Source: UBA4744 sp963707435
GTDB lineage: Bacteria > Actinomycetota > Acidimicrobiia > Spongiisociales > UBA4744
Direction of reading: 5' to 3'
Assembly: GCA_963707435.1 (NCBI GenBank)
Contig: CAVPPF010000007.1
Coordinates: 434,001-498,000, forward strand
Length of the DNA stretch: 64,000 nucleotides
Under the pieces are notes generated by a model. It was given only the letters and a program-made list of their open reading frames with translations, made no database searches and had not been told where the DNA came from. Position 1 is the stretch's first letter. Each line of letters begins with the position of its first letter. This document shows positions 20,608-28,167 of this stretch, in pieces. Both the position numbers and the translations under genes were made by a program.

Positions 20608-21756
20608 TCAGTCTTCGATGCCGGGGAGGGCAATGACGCCGTCGACCGCCTCGGTGAAGTGCACGTGCGCCGTGAGACCCGTGAGGTCGGTGAAGGTTTC
20701 GGTCACTGCTGCCTTGAACTGCTCACTTTGCTCCCGGGTCACGAGAGCAACGGCCACACCACCGAAGCCGCCACCCATCAAGCGAGCGCCCAGACAGCCG
20801 GGTGTTTCATTGGCAGCGCTCACGATGGCATCAAGCGGCCTGCTCGAGACTTCGTAGTTCGTTCGCAGCGACTCGTGACTCTCGACCATCAGCCGCCCTA
20901 CGGTTGCCACGTCGCCGGTGCGGAGCGCCTGCGCAGCGCGAAGCGTCCTGTCGTTCTCCGTCACGACGTGCAGGGCGCGCCGGTAGATCACATCCGAGAG
21001 ACCCGTAGCGTTGGCCTGCAGCGTCTGGAGATCGAGGTCCCGGAGAGATGGGAATCCGAAGTGCCGGGCTGCCTCGACACACTGCAGCTTTCGCTTGTTG
21101 TAGGCAGAAGAGACGAGGCCGCGCCGGGTTCCCGTGTCCAGAATCGCCGCAACCGCCTGGTCTGGAAGGACTATGTCCTCCGTCGTGTAGTCACGGCAAT
21201 CGATCAACTGCGCATTGCCCTGATGTCCGCCTGCCATGACCAGCGGATCCATGATCCCGCTCTCAACGCCCACCCAGGCGTTCTCTGCCCGTTGTGCCAG
21301 CTCTGCCAGTTCCGGGGCTTCGAGAAAGAAACCGGACACGACTGCGAATGCGACGGCTGTGCCGATACACACGGCCGCCGACGACGACATGCCTGCACCC
21401 ATCGGGATGTCGCTGGCCAGGAACGCGTCGAATCCACGCAACGCTCGACCGGTATCCGCCATGGCCGTGGCAACGCCCTTGACGTATTCGCCCCAACCGG
21501 AACCCTTTCTGATGGCGGCGAGATCAAAGATCACTTCGTCGATGAAGCTCTCCGATCGGATGTGCACCGTGCGGTCGGGACGCGGCCGCAGTGCGATCCA
21601 CATCTCGCGATCTATCGCCCAGGGAAGCACAAAGCCATCGTTGTAGTCCGTATGCTCACCGATCAGATTCAGGCGGCTCGGCACTCGCACTCTGGCCGTC
21701 GGCACGGCGTCGTACTTGGTAGCAAAATGGACGCCAACCCGATCTTTGGCCGACAC
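20608..21756 (-). CDS. galK: Galactokinase
   Basis: 382-aa GHMP kinase that phosphorylates galactose at C1 with ATP (Leloir pathway). Signature GEHTDYNDGFVLP near residue 33 (the preceding PGR is PSR here), ATP loop PMGAGMSSSAA near residue 118, catalytic Asp region GVESGIMDPLV near 164, and C-terminal GARLMGGGFGG. The GTG start at 21756 follows GAGGAG. No galT or galE adjacent, so galactose genes are scattered. It could also act on a related sugar, but all galactokinase motifs are present. Confidence 0.92.
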   Translation of the reverse strand: MSAKDRVGVHFATKYDAVPTARVRVPSRLNLIGEHTDYNDGFVLPWAIDREMWIALRPRPDRTVHIRSESFIDEVIFDLAAIRKGSGWGEYVKGVATAMADTGRALRGFDAFLASDIPMGAGMSSSAAVCIGTAVAFAVVSGFFLEAPELAELAQRAENAWVGVESGIMDPLVMAGGHQGNAQLIDCRDYTTEDIVLPDQAVAAILDTGTRRGLVSSAYNKRKLQCVEAARHFGFPSLRDLDLQTLQANATGLSDVIYRRALHVVTENDRTLRAAQALRTGDVATVGRLMVESHESLRTNYEVSSRPLDAIVSAANETPGCLGARLMGGGFGGVAVALVTREQSEQFKAAVTETFTDLTGLTAHVHFTEAVDGVIALPGIED

Positions 21757-21846
21757 GATCCACTCCTCGGTCTTCTCGAACCGCCCTACGCTACCGCGCG
21801 AAATCGCCGCCGCGAGCGCGACGGCGATTTCCGGACAGACCGATTT

Positions 21847-22248
21847 CTAGACGGCTGCGTTCTCGTGCTCGTGACCCTCGTGGTCATCGTTTCCCTGCTC
21901 GGCGATTTGACGGCGCACATCTTCCATATCCACGGCCTTGACCTGCGAGATGAGATCGTCCAGCATCGGCGCCGGGAGAGCACCGGGCTGTGAGAACAAA
22001 ACCACGTTCTCGCGAAATACCATCAGTGTCGGGATCGATCGGATCTGGAAATAACCGGCGAGCTCCTGCTCGAGTTCGGTGTTGACCTTCCCAAAAACCA
22101 CATCCTGGTGCTGCTCGGAAGCGGCCTCGTAGGTAGGAGCGAAGGAACGGCATGGTCCGCACCACTCTGCCCAGAAGTCGACGAAGACGGTGTCGTTCTC
22201 GAGGACGGTCTGTTCGAAGTTCTCTTTGGTCAGTTCAATGGTCGCCAT
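21847..22248 (-). CDS. trxA: Thioredoxin
   Basis: 133-aa thiol-disulfide oxidoreductase with the active site FWAEWCGPCRSF (Cys31 and Cys34) and the cis-Pro loop SIPTLMVF. About 25 residues beyond the usual thioredoxin length form an acidic, His-rich tail (NDDHEGHEHENAAV). GGAG lies upstream of the ATG. The promoter contains a CsoR/CstR-like dyad (22285-22306), suggesting control by copper or by reactive sulfur species (inference). Confidence 0.94.
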   Translation of the reverse strand: MATIELTKENFEQTVLENDTVFVDFWAEWCGPCRSFAPTYEAASEQHQDVVFGKVNTELEQELAGYFQIRSIPTLMVFRENVVLFSQPGALPAPMLDDLISQVKAVDMEDVRRQIAEQGNDDHEGHEHENAAV

Positions 22249-22284
22249 GGCGTTGTTGCTCCGTTTCCTTTTCTGCGATAGGGG

Positions 22285-22314
22285 AGTATACCCCGGGGGG
22301 TATGCTCACCCCAA
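22285..22314 (-). promoter_or_regulatory. trxA promoter with CsoR/CstR-type operator
   Basis: On the minus strand, -35 TTGGGG (22309-22314), 18-nt spacer and -10 TATACT (22285-22290), 37 nt before the trxA start. The dyad AGTATACCCC-GG-GGGGTATGCT (22285-22306) has 10-bp arms with one mismatch and covers the spacer and -10. C4-5/G4-5 dyads flanked by TAT/ATA are the known operator type of the CsoR/RcnR/CstR repressor family. No such repressor gene is in this window. Confidence 0.6.
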
Positions 22315-22551
22315 CCACCCGTATCAACGCGAAGAGGCCCGTGTGCATTCCCGGGCCTCAAGATCCCGGAGGGATGCCCCGCGTCGGCTGCACCAGTCGG
22401 CCGGACGGCCCGTCCGACTCCCGACCGTCGGCGGCCGGCCAGCCCTGAGCTCGCCGGAACTTTTCGTCACCTGACGTATTACCCCGCCTGCCAATGGACC
22501 GGCGGACGGCGGGGCAGGGAGCCGTTCCCGGCAGCCTTCGGGCCTCCCGGC
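22315..22551. other. Gene-free stretch between trxA and DUF2277 gene
   Basis: Apart from the trxA promoter/operator, the 315 nt between the divergent genes hold no supported gene, tRNA or terminator. It is GC-rich with short palindromes only. Confidence 0.5.
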
Positions 22552-22563
22552 TAGGTTCGACGC

Positions 22564-22770
22564 ATGTGCAGAAGCATCAAGACCCTGCGAAGTACCGACA
22601 TGCCGGCCACCGAGGAGGAAATCCACGCGGCCGCACTCCAGTTCGTGCGAAAGGTAAGCGGATTCCGCCAACCGTCGCGAGTCAACAGCGCTGTGTTCGA
22701 TCGCTCGGTGAACCAGATAGCCGCCATCACCGAGGATTTGCTTGCCAACCTCGTTGTGCGCGGAAGGTAG
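22564..22770 (+). CDS. DUF2277 family protein
   Basis: 68 aa, beginning MCRSIKTLRS and containing ATEEEIHAAALQFVRKVSGF, the characteristic DUF2277 pattern. Small, soluble, unknown function. TAGGTT at 22552-22557 lies 6 nt before the ATG with no Shine-Dalgarno, a likely leaderless transcript. Confidence 0.87.
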   Translation: MCRSIKTLRSTDMPATEEEIHAAALQFVRKVSGFRQPSRVNSAVFDRSVNQIAAITEDLLANLVVRGR

Positions 22771-22954
22771 CCGCTCTCGCCTGCCGGGGGGTGTTGTCCC
22801 ATAATCCTCGTTATGTAAAGTTCTCGATTCGGCAGACGGGCGCCGCGGTCGCGCAAGCGGTGGCCGACGATGCTGCGAATCCCCCGGTTGGGGGTTCCCT
22901 CACCGACGATTAGTGTTCTTCCGCAATCTGTTCGCTCGAGGAAAGTGTGCCGCA

Positions 22955-23179
22955 ATGAGTCTTCTCTCGTTCTTCGCAACGAATGCCGGTCGTCTGACGA
23001 GGGTGATCGCCGGCGTGGTGCTGGTGGTGGCGGGCGCGCTCATTGGCGGCGCTGGATGGATCCTTGCCGTCGTGGGCCTGGTTCCGCTCCTCGCGGGAGC
23101 CACGGACGTCTGCGTGCTGGCTCCGTTGATGGGCAAGCCCTTCTCGGGCAAGCAGTTCCGGGCCGACGCCTCCAGCTGA
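22955..23179 (+). CDS. Small DUF2892 (YgaP-like) inner-membrane protein
   Basis: 74 aa with two hydrophobic segments (LTRVIAGVVLVVAGALI and WILAVVGLVPLLAGATDVC) and the ending CVLAPLMGKPFSGKQF typical of DUF2892/YgaP transmembrane domains. These domains are often fused to, or encoded beside, rhodanese and sulfur-handling genes; here the domain stands alone. GAGGAAAG lies upstream of the ATG at 22955; a longer frame starts at 22913. Confidence 0.75.
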   Translation: MSLLSFFATNAGRLTRVIAGVVLVVAGALIGGAGWILAVVGLVPLLAGATDVCVLAPLMGKPFSGKQFRADASS

Positions 23180-23215
23180 CCGCCACCGCAGGCAGGGCCT
23201 GGGCCCTCCCACTCG

Positions 23216-23830
23216 TTAGTCCCAGAGGGTGGGATGGAGCGTCACGGAATGGGTGCGGTCGGGTTCCAGGGGCTCCGTGTTACCGACCAGCCGGTCGATG
23301 AGTGCTCCCCAATCGAAGCCTTCGGCTATGTCCGAAGCCCTGAGGGTCATGAGGCGATCCTCGCGGATATAGGTCGGGAGGATCGCGTCGAGGATCATCT
23401 CGATCTCGTCGCGGAAGCTATCGCTGGTGCTGCGGACGCCGTCGACCTTGAGGGGTACATCGGGTGTCAGCCTGACGAAGAGGTCGTAGGTGTCGCACCA
23501 GCTTCGTACGAGCGGTTCAACATCGAAGGGGTCCTCTCCCCCGGTGGTGCGGAGCAAGTAGGCGAAGTTGTCGATGACGGCGCGGTCGGTGACCAGCACT
23601 TCGGCCCGGCTGCGCAACTCGAGCTCCTGCTGGATCTGCGCCATGATGACCCACAGTTGTGCCTCCGGGGTGGCCCCCTCGTTGAGGCCGAGCGGATTGA
23701 ACCGGATGACTTCCCGGCCAACTTCAACACTGCGCCCGCTCCGGCCTACCGCCCCGGCGAAGGAGTGCACGGCGTTGGTCTTTCTCACCGAGTGGGACCC
23801 GATGAAGGCGATTTTCAGCGATGCGGTCAT
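23216..23830 (-). CDS. AAA_28-like ATPase/kinase-fold protein with altered P-loop
   Basis: 204 aa. The N-terminus IAFIGSHSVRKTNAVHSF occupies the place of a Walker A loop (GxxxxGKT) but has Arg where the Gly before Lys should be. A Walker B-like EVLVTDRAVIDNFAY follows near residue 80. The layout resembles the NadR-like/AAA_28 group. Nucleotide binding is therefore uncertain. No signal or membrane segment. Divergent from the pirin gene (177 nt between starts). Confidence 0.6.
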   Translation of the reverse strand: MTASLKIAFIGSHSVRKTNAVHSFAGAVGRSGRSVEVGREVIRFNPLGLNEGATPEAQLWVIMAQIQQELELRSRAEVLVTDRAVIDNFAYLLRTTGGEDPFDVEPLVRSWCDTYDLFVRLTPDVPLKVDGVRSTSDSFRDEIEMILDAILPTYIREDRLMTLRASDIAEGFDWGALIDRLVGNTEPLEPDRTHSVTLHPTLWD

Positions 23831-24007
23831 GGTGAAACGGCTCCGTCTATGCAGTCAGCACGGTAACGGTTGCGAAACCATTGCGCCTGCAACGGTTCTC
23901 CCGATGGCAGTCCTCTGAAAACCCCTCCACTCCCCCGCCGCCGCGCGGGCACATCGTTTGTACCCAATCAGAAGTACCCTTACAGGCCTTGACGATCCGG
24001 AGAGCAC

Positions 24008-25027
24008 ATGACCGATTCGATCCTCGAGCTCGTTGAGCTCGGCATGCCGTGGACGGGGCTCGATCCGTTCATTTTCACCGTTCATCACCTCGACCGGTAT
24101 CCCGCCGGAAACGACAGGCTGGGGCCCGTCGATGCTCTGGATGGTCGGAACATTGGGTCTGATTTCTCGTCGAAAGACGGGTGGAGCATGTACCACGGCG
24201 CCGAGGTTCCGGGATTCCCTCAACACCCGCACCGCGGCTTTGAGACGGTCACGGTGGTCCGGAGGGGGTACGTCGACCACTCCGATTCGCTCGGAGCGAC
24301 CGCTCGCTACGGCGGTGGCGACACCCAATGGCTCACGACCGGATCCGGAATCATGCACGCGGAGATGTTCCCGCTCATCAATCAAGACGGACCCAACCCG
24401 CTCGAGCTGTTCCAGATCTGGCTGAACCTTCCACCCAGATCCAAGATGGTGCCCGCTCACTTCGCCATGCTCTGGAGCGAAGAGATACCGACCGTTGCAG
24501 CCGGCCCGGGCGTCTCGGTCGACATCATCGCCGGTGCCATCGATGGGGTCCGGGCTCCGGCGCCGCCACCTGATTCGTGGGCTTCGCAACCCGGATCGGA
24601 CATGGCGATCTGGTTGATCCGCCTCGACGAGGGTGCCCAATGGGAGGTGCCCGTTGCACCCAGAGGGGTCAACCGGATGCTGCATTTCTTCCACGGAGAA
24701 AAGGCCGCTATCGATTCCGTGTCTATCCGACCGCAAACCGGGGCTCGTCTCAACCCGGAACGGTCGACCAGGATCACCAACCGGGGTGGCGCCGCCGAGT
24801 TCTTGCTGCTCCAGGGCCGGCCGATCGGCGCCCCCGTCTTCCAGATGGGTCCTTTTGTGATGAACACCCCGGAGGAACTCCAGCAGGCGTTTGCAGACTA
24901 TCGCCGCACCCAGTTCGGTGGCTGGCCGTGGCCCAGCCCCAGTCACGTTCACGCACGCCACGAAGGCCGCTTCGCCCTCCACGTCGACGGCAAAGTCGAA
25001 CGCCGCGACATGCAGACCGTCCGCTAG
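24008..25027 (+). CDS. Pirin family protein
   Basis: 339-aa double cupin. The iron-binding motif is HPHRGFETVTVV in the N-terminal cupin, followed by TGSGIMHAEMFP and LFQIWLNLP, all pirin hallmarks; the C-terminal cupin includes AEFLLLQGRPIG. Bacterial pirins act as quercetinases or redox-linked regulators; which applies here cannot be told. Stands alone, about 100 nt before a methyltransferase gene. Confidence 0.93.
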   Translation: MTDSILELVELGMPWTGLDPFIFTVHHLDRYPAGNDRLGPVDALDGRNIGSDFSSKDGWSMYHGAEVPGFPQHPHRGFETVTVVRRGYVDHSDSLGATARYGGGDTQWLTTGSGIMHAEMFPLINQDGPNPLELFQIWLNLPPRSKMVPAHFAMLWSEEIPTVAAGPGVSVDIIAGAIDGVRAPAPPPDSWASQPGSDMAIWLIRLDEGAQWEVPVAPRGVNRMLHFFHGEKAAIDSVSIRPQTGARLNPERSTRITNRGGAAEFLLLQGRPIGAPVFQMGPFVMNTPEELQQAFADYRRTQFGGWPWPSPSHVHARHEGRFALHVDGKVERRDMQTVR

Positions 25028-25124
25028 CCGGGTTCTGCGCTGATCGCGCCGGAATGTCGAGCACGATAGGCGCCAAAACGGAACCTCCTCAGGTGTTGTA
25101 CCGTGCAGCCCATGGAGGCCCCGT

Positions 25125-25715
25125 GTGAGTGAGACGGAACGACAGGAATGGGACCGCCGCTACACGGTCGGCGAGTACCGGCCCCGTACCTGGGCGTCGC
25201 CGTTTCTCGAACAGTGGATAGATCACTTCCCAAGAGGGCGGGCACTCGACCTTGCATGTGGGGCCGGCCGCAATGCGCTCCGGTTGGCCGAAGCAGGCCA
25301 CCAGGTTGATGCGGTCGACATCTCCCTCGCAGCTATCACCATGGCGAGGACCGAGGCCGAACATCGGGGCCTCGAGGTGGCCTGGAGAGTCGCTGATCTC
25401 GATGATGCTCCACTCCAGGCGGATACCTATGACGTCATCACCGTGATTCGCTACGTGAACCGGAAGATGTGGCCGCGCCTGATCACGGCTCTGGCTCAAA
25501 ACGGCTGGCTGCTCATCGAGCACCACCTGCAAACTACGGCCGATGTCGATGGTCCCGGATCGCCCGATTTCCGCCTGGAGCCACAGGAACTGCTCGAAGC
25601 ATTCCGAACCTTGAGAATCGTCTCCTACGAAGAAGTGCTCGAAACCTCCAGGCGGGAACGAACAACCTACGCGCTTGCCCGGTTGGTTGCTTGCAAAGGC
25701 GACCCTGGATGGTGA
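25125..25715 (+). CDS. Class I SAM-dependent methyltransferase (TehB-like)
   Basis: 196 aa. Motif I is ALDLACGAGRNALRLAEAGH, motif II VDAVDIS, then YDVITVIRYVNR and LLIEHHL. The N-terminal WDRRY plus this core resembles TehB/thiopurine-type methyltransferases for small thiol, tellurite or selenite substrates, but the substrate is not determined. GTG start with GGAGG upstream; followed after 6 nt by an acetyltransferase gene, a likely operon. Confidence 0.85.
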   Translation: MSETERQEWDRRYTVGEYRPRTWASPFLEQWIDHFPRGRALDLACGAGRNALRLAEAGHQVDAVDISLAAITMARTEAEHRGLEVAWRVADLDDAPLQADTYDVITVIRYVNRKMWPRLITALAQNGWLLIEHHLQTTADVDGPGSPDFRLEPQELLEAFRTLRIVSYEEVLETSRRERTTYALARLVACKGDPGW

Positions 25716-25721
25716 GTTGAT

Positions 25722-26429
25722 GTGCCCAGGTTGAACGAGTTCCATCAGCCCATCGGCCCCGGTCTTGAGGGGTGGACGCCACCCCGATTCCCACCGATTC
25801 GTGAGTTGCACGGCAGGAGCGTGAAACTCGAACCTCTCGATCGAGAACGGCATGCCGGGGCGCTGTTCACGGCTTTTCAGGATGCGCCCGATGCGTTGTG
25901 GACGTACATGACCTTTGGCCCCTTCCGCAGCGCGGGCAAACTGGCTGCCACCATCGACACCCAGGTAGCACTTCCCGATTGGCAGCCCTACGCGATCGTG
26001 GTCGACGGCCAACCGCGCGGGCTCCTGTCGTATCTGCGCATTGACCCACCGAACGGTGTCATCGAAATCGGCTCGATCGTCTTCTCCCCCGCCCTGCAGC
26101 GGACCCGGGCGGCCACGGAAGCGGTCTATCTGCTGATCAAGAACGCCTTCGACCTGGGCTACCGCCGGTGCGAATGGAAATGCGACAGTCTCAACGACGC
26201 CTCACGGGTGGCGGCCGAACGGTTGGGCTTCCGCTACGAAGGCACGTTTCGAAAAGCGACCCACTACAAGGGACGCAGCCGCGATACCGCCTGGTATGCC
26301 ATCACCGACGATGAATGGCCGGCGCTGGATATGGGGTATCAGGCCTGGCTGGCCGACGAGAACTTCGAGCCGGACGGTGGCCAGCGGACGCCGCTCGACA
26401 TTCGGTCCGCCGTCCCGGAGAAGGAATAG
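25722..26429 (+). CDS. GNAT family N-acetyltransferase
   Basis: 235 aa. The RimJ/RimL-type acetyltransferase core runs from about residue 28: GRSVKLEPLDRERHAG, then IEIGSIVFSPALQRTRAATEA (acetyl-CoA binding) and CDSLNDASRVAAERLGFRYEG, followed by FRKATHYKGRSRDTAWYAI. This arrangement is seen in acetyltransferases acting on amino groups of amino acids or protein N-termini; the target is unknown. GTG start 6 nt after the methyltransferase stop. Confidence 0.9.
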   Translation: MPRLNEFHQPIGPGLEGWTPPRFPPIRELHGRSVKLEPLDRERHAGALFTAFQDAPDALWTYMTFGPFRSAGKLAATIDTQVALPDWQPYAIVVDGQPRGLLSYLRIDPPNGVIEIGSIVFSPALQRTRAATEAVYLLIKNAFDLGYRRCEWKCDSLNDASRVAAERLGFRYEGTFRKATHYKGRSRDTAWYAITDDEWPALDMGYQAWLADENFEPDGGQRTPLDIRSAVPEKE

Positions 26430-26480
26430 GCAACCGGATTCTCGGCTCATTGGCGCGAACCGCCGGTAGCCTGGTTCGCT

Positions 26481-26933
26481 ATGGAGACCCCCGACCTGGA
26501 ACAGGCGCGACAACTGGCCAGTCGAATCCGCGCCCTGGCGATGCGCGATGACAACCGATCCCTCCTCGAAATCGACTCGAAGCCGGACACCTCCGTTCTC
26601 CTTGAATCGCTGGGAACCGACCTGGCTGCGGCCGCCCGCCTCCACCTCGACGCCGCCCGGCGCTGGAAGCTCAGGATGGAAGAGACGAATGGCAGACGTC
26701 TCGAGGAAGCTAGAGCCGCCCTCGACGCCTTTGACCTGGCGCTCACCCGGGCACTGTTGAGCCGGGTCGAAGAAGACTGGCTGACGCCCGATCACGCCGC
26801 CGTACGCGACGACATCCTCTTGCAGCTCGAGGCGCGGACTATGGAGACAGAGGATCTCTCCGCCCTGGCGGACGAAGCCTTCCAAGAATTCAAGCCGCTG
26901 AAGAAGCGCTGGCAACGAAGGCGCAAGCGGTGA
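26481..26933 (+). CDS. Hypothetical helical protein
   Basis: 150 aa, almost entirely charged alpha helix (METPDLEQARQLASRIRALA at the start, KKRWQRRRKR at the end), without Cys, signal or membrane segment. I do not recognise a family. TAGCCT at 26468-26473 ends 7 nt before the ATG, consistent with a leaderless start. Its stop lies 1 nt before the convergent winged-helix gene's stop. Confidence 0.6.
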   Translation: METPDLEQARQLASRIRALAMRDDNRSLLEIDSKPDTSVLLESLGTDLAAAARLHLDAARRWKLRMEETNGRRLEEARAALDAFDLALTRALLSRVEEDWLTPDHAAVRDDILLQLEARTMETEDLSALADEAFQEFKPLKKRWQRRRKR

Positions 26934-26934
26934 C

Positions 26935-28089
26935 CTAGGTTCTCAGGCGCTTTTCAAGCGGGGTGGGGAATCGAGCTCTCACCACCGCGCCATCGAGCCA
27001 CTCGGTGAGACGGTCTGCTTCTGCCTCGATCCGCTCCCGTACGGCGCGCTGCAGGGGTTCCAGCAACTCGTAGACAATCCGGCCGTCGGGTGTCTGCCCC
27101 CATCCACCGACGATCCGGCCGTTGGACCACACGGTCGGTCCGGCATTGCCGTTGGTGTCGAAGAGCTGTTCTTGATAGCCGCTGAGATACCAGTCGCGTT
27201 CCCTCCAGCCCATCACCGTCGGATCCAGGCCGGGCAGGAGCGCCACCCACTCCCCCACGTCCCCGGTGTCATCGACATCATCCGCAAGCACGTACCCGGC
27301 ACCACCGTCGAGTGAGACTTCCACCACCCCGGCTGCTTCCAGAGCGGCCCTCGTGCGAGCAACCGTCCAACCCGTCCACCACTTGAGATCAGTCAGGGTG
27401 CCCGGCCCGTAGGTTCGCAACCAGCGCCGGGCCAGACGACGTTCGGCTTCCTCCCTGTCCACCTCGAAAAGACCCTCTGGTACCCAACGTTCGATGGGCG
27501 TCCACCGGTATTGCGAGGACTTCCAGGTGCCCATCGGCCGGGCCCGGACGATGCGCAGGTCGGTGGCCAGGAAGAACAGGACCCGGGTCGACAGACCAAA
27601 CGTGCCCTGCCCGAAGACCAACCGGCTCCCGAGCTCAGGGACGGCAGCGACCAGTTCCCGGGCAGTCGCCTCGCCGAGCCGATCAAGGGCATCCATGGTC
27701 TTTTCGATGACGTTGCTAAGCCAGACCGATCCATCGCCTTCGACGAGCTGGTCCTCGATGTAGCCGACCAACCGCCGTCGTTCGGCCGCTACATACCCCA
27801 GACCGCACGCAGCCCTCAGTTCCGGGGCCAGCTCCGGCGGCACCACAAACAGCGTTCTGCGCATGCCAAGCATCCGGACCAGTGATCTCTCGACATACAG
27901 CGCAAGCTCGACATCCGGAACGGACAATCCCTCCACCCGTGCCTGCGCCGACAAGTACACGGTGACCGGGTCGCTGGAATGCAACCCGACCAGGTCGGCG
28001 GCGACCCTTTCGACGGCCTCCGCCGGTGCACTCAAGAAGTGCCGGCTGCCGAGTCGCCGACGGCGCTCTTCGACGGTAATGGTTCGCAT
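26935..28089 (-). CDS. Winged-helix DNA-binding protein (HTH_42, AlkZ/YcaQ-like)
   Basis: 384 aa, resembling the HTH_42 family that includes the DNA glycosylases AlkZ and YcaQ. Recognisable blocks are DLVGLHSSDPVTVYLSAQARV, LVRMLGMRRTLFVVPPELA, LTDLKWWTGWTVARTRAALE and LLPGLDPTVMGWRERDWYL. In active AlkZ-type enzymes a Gln-containing motif sits where LHSSDP is found here, so catalytic activity may be absent or altered (inference). Divergent from the molybdoenzyme gene. Confidence 0.78.
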   Translation of the reverse strand: MRTITVEERRRRLGSRHFLSAPAEAVERVAADLVGLHSSDPVTVYLSAQARVEGLSVPDVELALYVERSLVRMLGMRRTLFVVPPELAPELRAACGLGYVAAERRRLVGYIEDQLVEGDGSVWLSNVIEKTMDALDRLGEATARELVAAVPELGSRLVFGQGTFGLSTRVLFFLATDLRIVRARPMGTWKSSQYRWTPIERWVPEGLFEVDREEAERRLARRWLRTYGPGTLTDLKWWTGWTVARTRAALEAAGVVEVSLDGGAGYVLADDVDDTGDVGEWVALLPGLDPTVMGWRERDWYLSGYQEQLFDTNGNAGPTVWSNGRIVGGWGQTPDGRIVYELLEPLQRAVRERIEAEADRLTEWLDGAVVRARFPTPLEKRLRT

Positions 28090-28167
28090 CGCTGCCAGTT
28101 AAGCGCACCCCGCCGTTCCGGTGCGAAGACCCCGCTCCGACACGAATGCGCTCCGTAGACTGTCCGG

